The notes under the pieces are model-generated. The model was given only the letters and a program-made list of their open reading frames with translations, had not been told where the DNA came from and did not search any database. A program made the position numbers and the translations under genes. A stretch of DNA of 64,000 nucleotides from Pseudovirgaria hyperparasitica (lineage: Eukaryota; Ascomycota; Dothideomycetes; Acrospermales; Acrospermaceae), in NCBI RefSeq assembly GCF_010093815.1, contig NW_022985566.1:200884-264883 (forward strand). Reading direction: 5' to 3'. Positions 12,236-22,284 of this stretch are shown one piece after another. The first letter of the stretch is position 1. The number at the start of each line of letters is the position of its first letter.

Positions 12236-12671
12236 GATGAGTGAAAATTGGAGGTCAGGTTCGAGTATTCTGGTATAGATGTTTAATTCCACATCCGATC
12301 ATGCCCCAATAAGCGTTGCGACTCGCGACCAGGCCGCGTGTGGAAAGGGTGATACTCAAGCCACGGAGAAGGCGGCGGAAGTGGTATTGATTGAGGCTAG
12401 ACCGGATTCGGTTAAAGTATATCATACAAACTGGTCTACGCTAATAAATCAAAGAGCCTTGCTCGCATCGTATGTGTATGAAAGGCTGTATAAACGCGTC
12501 GCATATCATGAGCATAGCTTTATGAATATATGAACCACCATACAGATCAAAAATGTGTTCTACTGCCAACAGCCAGCCAATACATCCGCCAAGTTGTCGA
12601 ACGATATTGCAGGGAACATGAGCTATACCTAGGACGTCACGCTGGATGATACGGAAGCCATTTCCGCTTTA
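12236..12671. other. Spacer upstream of AP-1 mu and downstream of GPAT
   Basis: 436 bp between two genes on the same strand: promoter of the AP-1 mu gene plus 3' end of the acyltransferase gene. Nothing else is seen. Confidence 0.5.
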
Positions 12672-15104
12672 TCAAATGTTCTTCTTGCCATCCTCACTCC
12701 CTGGTGTTGTCGCTCCACTGGTAAGTTCGAAGCCATCTGCTCCGCTTCGTCGTCTCTGGCCTCGCTCCCTCATAGCTCCTCTGATCTTTTGACTGACTTC
12801 ATCAAACCCAGCTGATGTGTCTAGTGAGCTAAAGCCTTGCAGAGAGAATCCAGCTGATCCAGCGGAGCCTCCAGCAGAGCTTGTTCTACTACGACTACGA
12901 TGCGGTGTCGTTGGGCGTGTAGCAAACAGACCAATATTCCCAAGATTCTTGAAAGACTCGTTGCGTGGAAGATGACTTTGTCGACTTGGTACACCCATCC
13001 CGATGGATGTTCTTCTTTCCTTGTCAGGTGATATCGGCGACGTAGACCCAGAGTCGAGAGATTCTGTGGTGAGACTGTCGCTGGTATTGCGGCGGTGTAA
13101 CCTTAGCGGTGAAGTATCGTCACGAAGCGGATCGGCGACAATACGCGCCGCATCGAAATCAGGGAACATCTCAGGACCTAGTGTATTTATAAGATCGGTA
13201 ACAGCGCCAGCGAGTTTGGTGCGGCGTTCTCGCAGTTTGGTAAGGGAGTTACCGGACGTAGGGGATAGAGAGACTAGGAGCGGCCGAAGAGACTTGACAA
13301 TGTCCATGCCAATTTCGCCGAATCGAAGGGCAGCGTAAGTGATTGTCGGGAGGAGAACGATGGATATGATTGGAATCATGAAAATGGGAACGGACTCTGG
13401 TAGGTATCCCTGAATGCGGTTGCGCACTGCCCACCACGTCCCGGCGATCGTGTACGTTATTAAGAGAGCGGGCGCCAATGCCATAGCAACGAGAAGTTTC
13501 CATGTAGCGACGACATCATTTGCGTTGATCTTAACTGAAGATGCAGCAAGGGCCTCCTTAGATTTTTGGATGGATATTAGTTTGCCCGCGATGAATACTG
13601 GTGAGAAAAGAATCAGGCCAGGAAGAACAGCGATGGCAAGTAGTAGAATCTTGCCGAGTCGGTAAAATAGAATGAGAATGGCCTTGATGTATGAAAATTT
13701 TGCATAGTCGACTTGATGGTCTCGGAGGTTGAGGGCCAAAAGTTCTTTATTGTATGAAAGGACATCTTTCATGAGATTCTTGACTCGCTCATCGTCTTTG
13801 TAACGTTCGTAACCTTTGGTGAGCCGTCTATTTAACTCGATAATCATAGGCAATGGTAGCTTCTTGCCCTTGGTGTTATACAAGCGACGAACTGCCTGGA
13901 TCAACTGCAGAGTGTCAGTAAAGCTTTATTTATTGGTTGGAACGTCATATCATTACCATCAATGTATTGTAATCTGGCGCTGTCACCGTCACCGCTACTA
14001 GCGCTTCGTATACTGTCTCTAGTAGATGTCCGACAGCTTCGCGCCGCTCGCCTTGCTTGTAAAGCTCCACAAGTTCAGGGGGGATTTCAACAGGATCACC
14101 GAATTCAATCACGGCTCGTGATCGAAACTTATGAGCATGAAAGTAGTTCATACCACAAGGTACGATTGTGACCCCGCAATCAGGATTCGCAGCCAATGCA
14201 CCAAGAGCCATTATGGCCACACCAGCTGCCGCTCGTTAGTCATGGCATTACCACAATTCAGATTAAAACACTCACGTTTGAGCGGCAACAGCTCCGTTCG
14301 ATCATGACTTCCGCCTTCTGGAAATATACCAACACAGCCGCCTTGATTAAGTTTCTCGAAAACCGAATCGTAAACTTCGGTCTGATCGACTTTGGGGGCA
14401 ATTGAGAATTTAGTTCCCTCAAAGCTTTCAGTAGCCCCTCTAGATCCATCAGTGAAACTTCCATCCTCGCTCACTTTACGCCCAGTTAGTTGTCCTATCG
14501 CCACAGGGCCCTTGAAGGGTTTCTTAAGGCGTAGTTCTTCTGGCCCTATTATCTCTGCTATTTCGGCGCTGGCAGAATCATTGTTCACGGATGGTAATAC
14601 GATCAGGCCTCCAACTTGGAAGTCCTTGAAATCGAATTTCGTGCCCACACCTCGAAGAAGATTTGGCTCGTTCTCGGGATCCGGCAAGTATATCTTTCCT
14701 TCGCCGGCGCGCTTCAGGTCCATTGCTCGGCCAACAGGAACAGCGCCAGCCATAGCTGCAAGTGTGCCCACAACTCTTCGCTTCATTGATTTTGCAGCTA
14801 TAAGAAATGCTATGCGGCGATGCGCTTCCGTTCGGACCATCCGCATAAGCATTAAAGGATCCACAAACTGCTTGACAATCAGTGCTAGTCCTTGATAAGC
14901 GCAAGTTTATGCACACACCTGATTTGCGTGTGGTGCTGCGACGAACAACACAGGTCCTTTCCGTGGAATCTTCCATGCTCCTCTTGGATGTACTTCCCTG
15001 AAGAAAAGATCCAGTAGGACTGAAAGCATCCAAAGACACAAGTCATATGCTACTTTATTCATGGGCGCCAGCTTCGTGCGCTTGCCATCTTTCGTCCTCG
15101 CCAT
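12672..15104 (-). CDS. Glycerol-3-phosphate / dihydroxyacetone-phosphate O-acyltransferase (Sct1/Gpt2 type)
   Basis: Exons 14919-15104, 14276-14867, 13957-14225 and 12672-13904 give about 759 residues. Introns of about 50 nt join conserved text in phase. The PlsC-type acyltransferase domain shows motif I as H59-x5-D65 (PHANQFVD, split by the first intron) and motif III FPEGGSHDR (about 244-252). After it come hydrophobic segments around residues 430-560 that anchor it in the ER, and a Ser/Thr/Arg-rich tail typical of the phosphorylated C-terminus of yeast Sct1/Gpt2. It catalyses the first acylation of glycerol-3-phosphate (or DHAP) for phospholipid and triacylglycerol synthesis. The start is the ATG at 15104, in a good context (AAAATGGCG). 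A TTG three codons upstream is not needed. Confidence 0.93.
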
Positions 15105-16208
15105 TTTTAGCAATGTCGGTCTGACTATGGCTTTGCGGGCAGATTGTGTATGATCGTAGCACTAGTATGTGCAAGACGTAGAATGACGGATCGTAAATTC
15201 GTGTAGTCGCTGCGATGGTTTCAGCCAGATGTTTAGAATAGGATCGTACAGGGCGATCATCAAAGGGTATTGATAAGTTCGGGGCAAGATAAAGCTGACA
15301 TTATTCTTATCTGAGTATATGCGAGTCGCAACTCGACACAGGCATAGTTTGTCGTAGATCATAGGATGCGAAGGCCGAGTAGACGCAAAGCCCGCGGTGA
15401 CACAGAGGAATAAAATGTATGTAAGGATGGTGAAAGAGACCCAAGGTCCCGATGGAGAGAGGGGAGGTCTCAACAAAACAATGAGAAAGCGGAAGCAGTG
15501 GGCAAATGAGATTGCGGGGAGTTCCGAGCTGATCCATGCACCTCTATCCTTCCAGAATCTCGGGGCCGCACATGGCTACTCCACACGGTTGGATTGAATG
15601 AGGCATCAGCCACAATTCGAAACCTCAGGCTGCACTTCCTGCCGCTTGTTAGTGCTACACTTCCTACAATCCTTTCATCGTTCAGCTTTGATATCTTCAA
15701 CATTCCACTGTATTATGCTTCGTCTTCCTTACTCAGAGAAACAGGACACAATGTATCATTATGAAGTAGGTCTTAAGTATATGTGATAGTAGAATAATCA
15801 GATAGCGGCGAGTAACACAAAATAGTCTTTCCGGAGTCTACTTCATAATTAATAGATAAGGCTTTCGTCGAAGTTCGTTCATGGACATATGGTCCTAATC
15901 GATGCATATGATATTTACTGACACCTGAGCATAGCTCCGTCTTAGCGCACCGTTTCGATTGGCGCATTCTTCAGAGATATATTAGCAACGGCCTCAGTAC
16001 AGCCAGGGCCCTGGGTCATCAGTCACCTGCCCATTGCTCAATATGTTCAAGTCAGATTACTACTCACAGTCGATAACTAGAGATCGGACTCAAAAGAGCA
16101 CAGAGCGATATATGAGACCTCAGCATACGTAAGTCTCCCAGCCTGCCAACACTAGACACTTCACATTCGTCGTGATAAGTTTTGGAACCATATACACCTC
16201 TTCCAGAC
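15105..16208. other. Divergent intergenic region, GPAT / esterase
   Basis: 1.1 kb between divergent starts, AT-moderate, with no supported ORF, RNA gene or repeat. It presumably holds two promoters. Confidence 0.5.
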
Positions 16209-17123
16209 ATGTTTTCGCTCACTGCCCTCCTCTGTTTCATCTCCCTGGCCTCGGCCGCCTCGCTCCAATTCATCAGTCACCCGATAGGCCCAAACCCACG
16301 CAATGTTTCCTTCTACATCTACGTCCCCGAAACCCTCGCCTTACAACCTCCCATTCTCGTATTCCTTCATGGGTGTCATGGCTCCGCTCAAGACGCCTTC
16401 GCCAATTCAAAATACTCCAGCCTAGCCTCGCGATACGGCTTCATCATAATATACCCAGACTCGCCTAACCCCGCGGACAAATGCTGGGACGTATCCTCAC
16501 CTGAAACACTCACACACAACGGCGGTGGCGATTCCCAAGGCATCGTCAGCATGGTACAGCACACACTTGGAAAGTATGGGGCGGATCCTAGCCGTGTGTT
16601 CGTAAGTGGAATCAGCAGTGGCGCGATGTTGACGAACGTGCTTATTGGGAGCTATCCAGACGTATTTGCTGCAGGCGCAGCATTTGCAGGTGTACCATTC
16701 GGATGCTTTGCTGGGACTGGGTATGCGGAATGGAGTGATGCGTGTGCGACGGGAAGAATTACGCACTCAGGCCAGGAGTGGGCAGCGATCGTGAAACGGG
16801 CATACCCGTCGTATTCTAGCTATAGGCCAAAGATGCAAGTGTATCATGGGACGGCCGATGAGGTGCTCAACTATACGAACTTCGGGGAGGAGATCAGGGA
16901 GTGGACTTCCGTGTATGGCATCAGCAAGACGCCAGTGAGCACGTGCCTAGATACGCCGATCATGGGATGGACAAGGACGGTGTATGGAAAGGGGGAACTT
17001 GAGGCGTACAGTGCAGCCAATGTCACCCATGACATACCGAATCAGGAAGATGTAGTGATGAAATTCTTCGATTTGACTTGCATGATCGGAGGTTGCTTTC
17101 GAAGACCAGGATCCACCGGATGA
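16209..17123 (+). CDS. Secreted CE1-type esterase (acetylxylan esterase / PHB-depolymerase-like)
   Basis: A single exon of 304 residues. MFSLTALLCFISLASAA is a signal peptide, so secretion is expected. It is an alpha/beta hydrolase with oxyanion region FLHGCHGSA, nucleophile elbow GISSG (Ser136), a likely acid in HGTADEVLNY and a likely catalytic His in the segment NVTHDIPNQEDVV. The sequence resembles fungal CE1 acetylxylan esterases and feruloyl esterases of the PHB-depolymerase fold, which remove acetyl or feruloyl groups from xylan. There is no cellulose-binding module at the C-terminus. A start 27 nt upstream (TTG) is ignored because the ATG at 16209 begins the signal peptide. Exact substrate is uncertain. 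Confidence 0.88.
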   Translation: MFSLTALLCFISLASAASLQFISHPIGPNPRNVSFYIYVPETLALQPPILVFLHGCHGSAQDAFANSKYSSLASRYGFIIIYPDSPNPADKCWDVSSPETLTHNGGGDSQGIVSMVQHTLGKYGADPSRVFVSGISSGAMLTNVLIGSYPDVFAAGAAFAGVPFGCFAGTGYAEWSDACATGRITHSGQEWAAIVKRAYPSYSSYRPKMQVYHGTADEVLNYTNFGEEIREWTSVYGISKTPVSTCLDTPIMGWTRTVYGKGELEAYSAANVTHDIPNQEDVVMKFFDLTCMIGGCFRRPGSTG

Positions 17124-17767
17124 TCGCCACAACCATCGTCAGCAGTTACAACATTGAGACGTCATTTTGAAAAGAGCAGTACCAACAGCTGCCCCGATTA
17201 GGTTTGTGCAGAAAACGGGGCAAGGTGGCTCAATAGGCTGGCCATAGGCTATACGGGACGGAATTTTTGTGATGAAGGAGCTTGCTACTTACACAATAGC
17301 TACTGTTCGCAATGCTCCTGAAGACCCTACTCAAGAGCGTAGCAACTTGAGAAGCATAAAGAATAAATCTTCACTCAAGTGATCTCATCCATCTGAAACC
17401 ATCCATCAGACCGCACAGGCTTGCATACGTTTCATCACATCAATGATCTTGTGCACGAAAGCAAAAGTCCTAGAGATCCTGAATACACCCTAAGTATACG
17501 ATACAGCCTCGGAATCTGGGAAAGCAGTAAGTTGACTAGTATGGGCGGTCCACAGCGAAAGGACCTTCTGTGGTTCGCGATGATGACCTGCCGCTTTGCT
17601 CGATCTACCCGATCGTGCGCCAAGTTGGCAAATTTTGACGGCGGTGATCTGTGGTCATCCATATTCAAGTATGATTCCTATGTGCCAATGGAGCCCAGCG
17701 TCAGGAGACAGCCAAGAATATACTTGCCATGTGGTTGTTAATGATGTTCCAGAGAGCGACGCTGTTC
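17124..17767. other. Convergent spacer, esterase / zinc-knuckle protein
   Basis: 644 bp between two gene ends. It has an AATAAA near 17361 that could serve the esterase mRNA. Nothing else seen. Confidence 0.45.
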
Positions 17768-18607
17768 TCAGTATTCCAATTTTAGGCCCCCGCCGCCGCC
17801 AAAGCCGTTCATTCTCTTGGAGAGAGGACACTCGGCTTTCATATGCCCAGGCTTCTTGCATCTATGGCAGACCACATCCGACATGTCTCTCACAGCCTTG
17901 GACAGACCATCACGTCTTACTTCCGTTAGTTTTTCGTGTCGATCCCCGTTTGCTAGAACACGTTTTGGGACATTAAGCTTCACTGATTTTTTGCGTCGAT
18001 CAGCGCCGGCTCTTGCCATCTTTTTATCTTTGTCCTTCCGTCTCTGCTTCAGCTTCAGTCGCGCTTCTTCAAGTGCCTTCTTGCGCTCCTCCTTGATCAT
18101 AGTAGCTGCAGGGTCAGCATCTTCATTACCAGTGTCGTCATCGTCATCATAATCATCATCGTGGTCATCCTTGTTATCTTCTTCTTTGATAGCATCTTCG
18201 CCCTCTTCGCCTGATTCTTCCTTCTCAGTATCGCTGTCGGCCTTGCTTTGCCTTTTTCCGAAGCTGAAGCGTCCCATGGGTTCGTCGTCTGAATCGTCGA
18301 TGTCTGCATAGCCACCTGTGACGACGCGAAGCGCCCCGTCAGTTTCTGTGCCTTTTCCGGCAGATGGATCCTGAAAACTGAAGACCCATCGGGTCTCGCC
18401 GGCTCGCTCTGCCTCGAGCTCGGCTGCTTTGGCCCGCTTCTCTTCCTCGATAGCTAGCGCGGCGTTTATGGCATCAGAATGAGAAGAGGGGCTATTAGTT
18501 ACTGTAGGAGCCCCCCCGCTATATCGTAGGCGTTTGGAGCGATGCGAGTCTGGAGTTGTAGTGGCGGAATTTGATAAGGATGTCGGAGAAGCTGCAGCGC
18601 GTTGCAT
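17768..18607 (-). CDS. CCHC zinc-knuckle protein with acidic and basic low-complexity regions
   Basis: A single exon of 279 residues. The N-terminal third is Ser/Thr-rich; residues about 128-165 form an acidic Asp/Glu tract; about 170-215 form a Lys/Arg-rich helix, probably coiled coil; and one zinc knuckle CHRCKKPGHMKAEC (C-x2-C-x4-H-x4-C) lies near the C-terminus, followed by a Gly run. One CCHC knuckle next to basic sequence suggests binding to single-stranded RNA or DNA, probably in the nucleus. I do not recognise a named family. It is divergent from NDUFS6, sharing a 387-bp promoter region. An upstream exon cannot be excluded. Confidence 0.82.
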   Translation of the reverse strand: MQRAAASPTSLSNSATTTPDSHRSKRLRYSGGAPTVTNSPSSHSDAINAALAIEEEKRAKAAELEAERAGETRWVFSFQDPSAGKGTETDGALRVVTGGYADIDDSDDEPMGRFSFGKRQSKADSDTEKEESGEEGEDAIKEEDNKDDHDDDYDDDDDTGNEDADPAATMIKEERKKALEEARLKLKQRRKDKDKKMARAGADRRKKSVKLNVPKRVLANGDRHEKLTEVRRDGLSKAVRDMSDVVCHRCKKPGHMKAECPLSKRMNGFGGGGGLKLEY

Positions 18608-18994
18608 AAACTGCCCATAGGATTACTAAATTTCTATTCCCTTTTTCATTCAGCGCACCTTCATGGTGAGTAGTCTTGACGACATGGTCTTTCCAGGGTT
18701 GACGGGAGACGCCATGGTTGTGAAATCGCTTGAAGAGTGTGTAAGGGAGAGTCAGCTTATGTGTCTCTGACCGATCTAGCCAATATGCCGTGCAAGGCAA
18801 GATTAGAGAATCGAGATGCAGGTCGAGGTCTTGTCGTGACAAATGGCCTGTCGAAGAAAAGTTGAAACTGGAAACCGGGAAATCTCCGGACTCATGCGAG
18901 ACCCATAAGCTTCCATCCTTCTACTTCAACCTCACTCCATTACGCCTGTATCGGCGAACTGCTTTACGTCGCCAATTAAAATTGCCACATCCCA
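18608..18994. promoter_or_regulatory. Short divergent promoter, zinc-knuckle protein / NDUFS6
   Basis: 387 bp separate two divergent start codons, so the two genes share their upstream region. No specific site is called. Confidence 0.5.
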
Positions 18995-19787
18995 ATGGCT
19001 TCCTTACGTGCTGTACTGGGGCGTCGTCTGCCTTCGAACACCCCCCGCTTTGTGCTTGCTCGTCCGTATAGCAGCTCTTCGACTCCGAGTACGGAAAACC
19101 CAGTCCCCGCCAGCGACCCTAAGGCCCAGGGCAAAGAGCGACATGTCTCTCCAGTGTCCAAGACAAACGAGACCAAGACTTCACCGATTGGGAGTCACGA
19201 TGGTGCTTTGCAAGAGACTACTGAGCAGGGCGAATATCTCCGTGTTACGCAAGCCCCAAATCGACAAAGTCCCAACCGGTCCACGGGAATCTGGAGTCCG
19301 AGTCAACAGCCAAGGGCAGTAGCTATGAGTGGACCGAGATTCGAGCAGACAATTATGTCGGACCAGGTTCGTGATCAGAGAGCGGGAGTGGCCATATAAG
19401 ACTCGCGACGAAGAAGTCGAAGAAGGCTAATAAACATCCGCCAGCCCCGGCCTTATGCTGCCATTGAACTTATTCACAAGCAACCTGTTCGCTGGACGAA
19501 AGAGCGCATCGTATCATGTGACGGTGGTGGTGGTCCTCTTGGACACCCCCGCATTTTCATTAATGTGGACAAACCACAAGTTTGCTGGTGCACATATTGT
19601 GGACTTCCCTATGTGAGTTTACCGGTTCATCGCATGCACGATACTGACTCAGCCGGAGGCGCACGAGAAACACAGAGCGTACCTCGAAACTCTACCATCA
19701 ACACCATACCCATTAGATCCTCAAGGCACCGCAGCCGAGGTCTCACCTAAGCAAAGGGTCACGGATGAGGTCCTCGGACAGCGATAG
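18995..19787 (+). CDS. NDUFS6: NADH:ubiquinone oxidoreductase (complex I) 13-kDa subunit NDUFS6
   Basis: Exons 18995-19366, 19445-19612 and 19653-19787 give 224 residues. The N-terminus is a mitochondrial presequence (Arg/Ser-rich, no acids). The core has RPYAAIELIHKQPVRW, then CDGGGGPLGHPRIF and CWCTYCGLPY, which carry the Cys/His zinc ligands of the NDUFS6 family, then the family's C-terminal PSTPYPL. The subunit sits in the matrix arm of complex I and is needed for assembly of the N-module. Intron 2 (19613-19652) is only 40 nt, near the lower limit for fungi, but has a good TACTGAC branch site, and removing it restores the conserved end. The protein has a longer, less conserved linker after the presequence, as in other filamentous fungi, and a 25-residue C-terminal extension. 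Confidence 0.93.
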
Positions 19788-19971
19788 TGCAGCAATTAAG
19801 CGCACATAGCTTGCAGATGTATATATTTTACAGTGTGTCCTATTATTCTGGCCACGAGGCGGCTTGAATCGCTGCATCATCTTCTTATCAAAGCCTTCCA
19901 TGCCATGCAGCTACACATACGCAGCTGTCGCCATCTGTCCATTAGAACCAGCTAGGCCTATCACTTTCACA

Positions 19972-20464
19972 TCACGCTTTCTCTCCCTGGATCGTAGCCA
20001 CAACCTTCCTCGAATGTCTGCTTGCCCTAAATTCCAAGTACCAAATGCCCTGCCATGTCCCCGTCGCCAACCGACCATTGCTGATTGGAATTGTTACACT
20101 GGCGCCCACAAGCGCCGACTTGATATGCGCCTGCAATTAAATCAGTACCCACTCATAGATAATATCCCTTATCATCCCCGCTCACCGGCATATCATCACT
20201 TCCCTCGGCATCATGCCTATATAAGCCCTGATGCTTCTTATCCTCTGGTACGATCCTGTCTAGCGCATCACTCATATCGGCGCGTACGTCCTCGTCCCAG
20301 TTCTCATTCAGGCTCAGCGCGCAGCTAGTATGTTGGACAAAGAGATGTAAGATGCCGACTTTGTAGTCTTTGAGCTCGGGGAGCGACTGCTCAATATGGG
20401 AGGTGATGAGGTACGAGCCGCGCGCTTTCGACGGGAGCGAAATGGTTTTCTGGAACCAGGACAT
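19972..20464 (-). CDS. YjbQ / UPF0047 family protein
   Basis: Exons 20186-20464 and 19972-20130 give 145 residues, the usual family length. Conserved parts are HLFVQHTSCALSLNENWDEDVR, H in YRHDAEGSDDMP, AHIKSALVGASVTIPISNG, and the end GTWQGIWYLEFRASRHSRKV. These carry the three His/Glu residues that line the putative metal site. Bacterial YjbQ has been linked to thiamine-phosphate synthase activity, but the role in fungi is unknown. Intron 20131-20185 keeps the frame. An upstream in-frame extension exists but is hydrophobic and low in conservation, so MSWFQKTISLP is taken as the start. It is convergent with NDUFS6, with only 184 bp between the two ends. Confidence 0.93.
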
Positions 20465-21251
20465 TGTGGATGTAGGGGTGGATTGTTCAGAGATTACAGT
20501 TGTAGGCACAAGAGTTAACGAAGTCGGTGGTATACAGGCGCAAGTCGGCACAGGTGTGAACGTCTTGGGATGAGGCAGAAAGGGACTCAGTGGAAGATAC
20601 AACACGTAGTTGTAAAGTCTTGGGAAACATGCGACTAGGAAGAAGATGGTAAACAAAAGTGTGAAGTTGATTGACGGCATCGAGCAATACTATTCATTGG
20701 AATTTTACGAAATTTGGGCGGCTACATGGGCAAATAGACGTCATTGGTGGGGGATCCTTGTGCCTTTGAAACTTGTGGACCTTCAGAAATCCTGCTTCTA
20801 AGCACCCGACATATTCTTTCGTAGCACATTCCTTGATCCAGCGGGGATAAAAATAGCATGTCAATGATGTAGCATTTATTTATAAGGGCGCAGTAGAACC
20901 TCCCACGTGTATGCGGTCGCAGAGACTTAAATATTGGGCCATGAACATTCGCCGTCCCAAGTGACCTTCAAACCTGCCTCGCAAAACTCCATGGTAGGAG
21001 CGAGTCGATGATATGTGACGACAATACATGCCGGTATAGCAGCACAGCCAGGAGGATAATGCTAACGGTCTTCGTATCCGTCTTGCCCCAGCTGTTTTTG
21101 TAAAGCTTGACGCTGTACGACCACCAGAACCATCGACATCAAAGCCCACGATAAAAGAATCAGGTTCATGAAAGGAAAAGAAACACCCATGAGCGCCAGA
21201 TCATCCGTATGACTCTTCGGGAATAGAGCAGTTGCAGAGCGCTATGACCAT
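20465..21251. other. Spacer between YjbQ-type gene and the hypothetical Tyr-rich gene
   Basis: About 790 bp that include the promoter of the YjbQ-type gene. The 3' end of the hypothetical gene may extend into it through an extra exon. No independent gene is supported. Confidence 0.4.
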
Positions 21252-22284
21252 CTATAACCATTTGTTAGATTGCACTGCCAGGTCGCAACAGAACGCTACG
21301 TACCACTTCTTCTTCTTTTCTTCGCGAATGAAGACAAGACTTCCGCGTGCAGCATCCATCTTCCATTTTCCGGGCTTGAGGTCTTCCGAAATTGTGAAGA
21401 AGGTTCTCAGGGTCCAGGATCCGTCAATCTCACGGCACCAAAACATTTGGTCTGGCTTCGGATCAGATGGTTGAAGGTCATGAGCTTCATAAGCACCACT
21501 CCGGGTAGCAATCACACGGTTGTCGTACTCGACCTCTTCCTGAGTGCGGCCGTAGTACTTGTGGTTATATCCGTACGCTCCGTGTCCATGATTGACATTG
21601 TAGCCATGGGTAGCTTGTCCGTGATTAACATACACGGGCTTTACTGCCGGAGAAATGGGGTTAGGAGTGGGAGCGGCGGTTGAAGTCGGAATGGCTGTTC
21701 CCGCGTAGTTATAGCGATGATATGGTTGTTGGTAAACGTATCGTGGCTGAGCTGCCGCAATTGGAGCCTGGACGTAGTGGTACTGCGGCAAAGTGTAAGC
21801 ATATTGTGTGGGATAGAAGTATGAGGATGACTGAAGCCCGAGGGGTGGACATGCAGCACTGGTGTGTCCACTCTTTAGGCTCCTTCGGGCATCAAAGGGG
21901 GTGCCGCGGGTAACATAGTTGTAGGTATGTAGGCGGTTGTCAAAGGGCTGATATTGAGCCGGGTTTTGCTGTGGCCAGTTGGCGTAGGTTGGAGTCCACA
22001 TCTTGGCCGGGCAATGATTGAGAAAGACCGGAGTGGGTGAGACGATGGGTGAGAAGGGATAGATGAGACAGTAGATATAGGTGAAGGTGAGAAAGTAGGT
22101 GGACGGACTGAATGGCAGAAGAGTGGACGGTGTGACTGTGTTTGTTACGGCAAGGGTAGAAACAGCTGCTCACCTGCGACTGCTCCGGGTAATAGTAGTA
22201 ACGGCGATTCTGCGCCATTGCTTTACTTAGCTGTGGTGGATCTTCCAGTTCAATGTTGTGAAATGGCCAGCAAGGAAAGCACAT
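21252..22284 (-). CDS. Hypothetical Tyr/Pro/His-rich protein with YYGRT motif
   Basis: Exon 1 (22174-22284, MCFPCWPFHNIELED) joins in phase to the exon ending at 22001 across a 172-nt intron (GTGAGC..CCAAG). About 286 residues. The middle is low-complexity and rich in Tyr, Pro, Gln, His and Asn, with a degenerate Tyr/Asn/His/Gly repeat. The C-terminal part has YYGRTQEEVEYDN and then WCREIDGSWTLRT, short motifs I associate with uncharacterised lineage-restricted fungal proteins. No signal peptide or membrane span. The 3' end is uncertain: a donor GTACGT near 21300 and an acceptor at about 21242 could replace the last 15 codons with another exon. Function unknown; low-complexity sequence of this kind suggests a disordered or condensate-prone protein. 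Confidence 0.62.

Noticed and set aside
14392-14895. 167-codon ORF antisense to the acyltransferase
   Set aside because: Lies opposite a confident exon and has no recognisable features.
19864-20328. 154-codon plus-strand ORF opposite the YjbQ-type gene
   Set aside because: Most of it is antisense to the two YjbQ exons, whose splice restores a full family-length protein.
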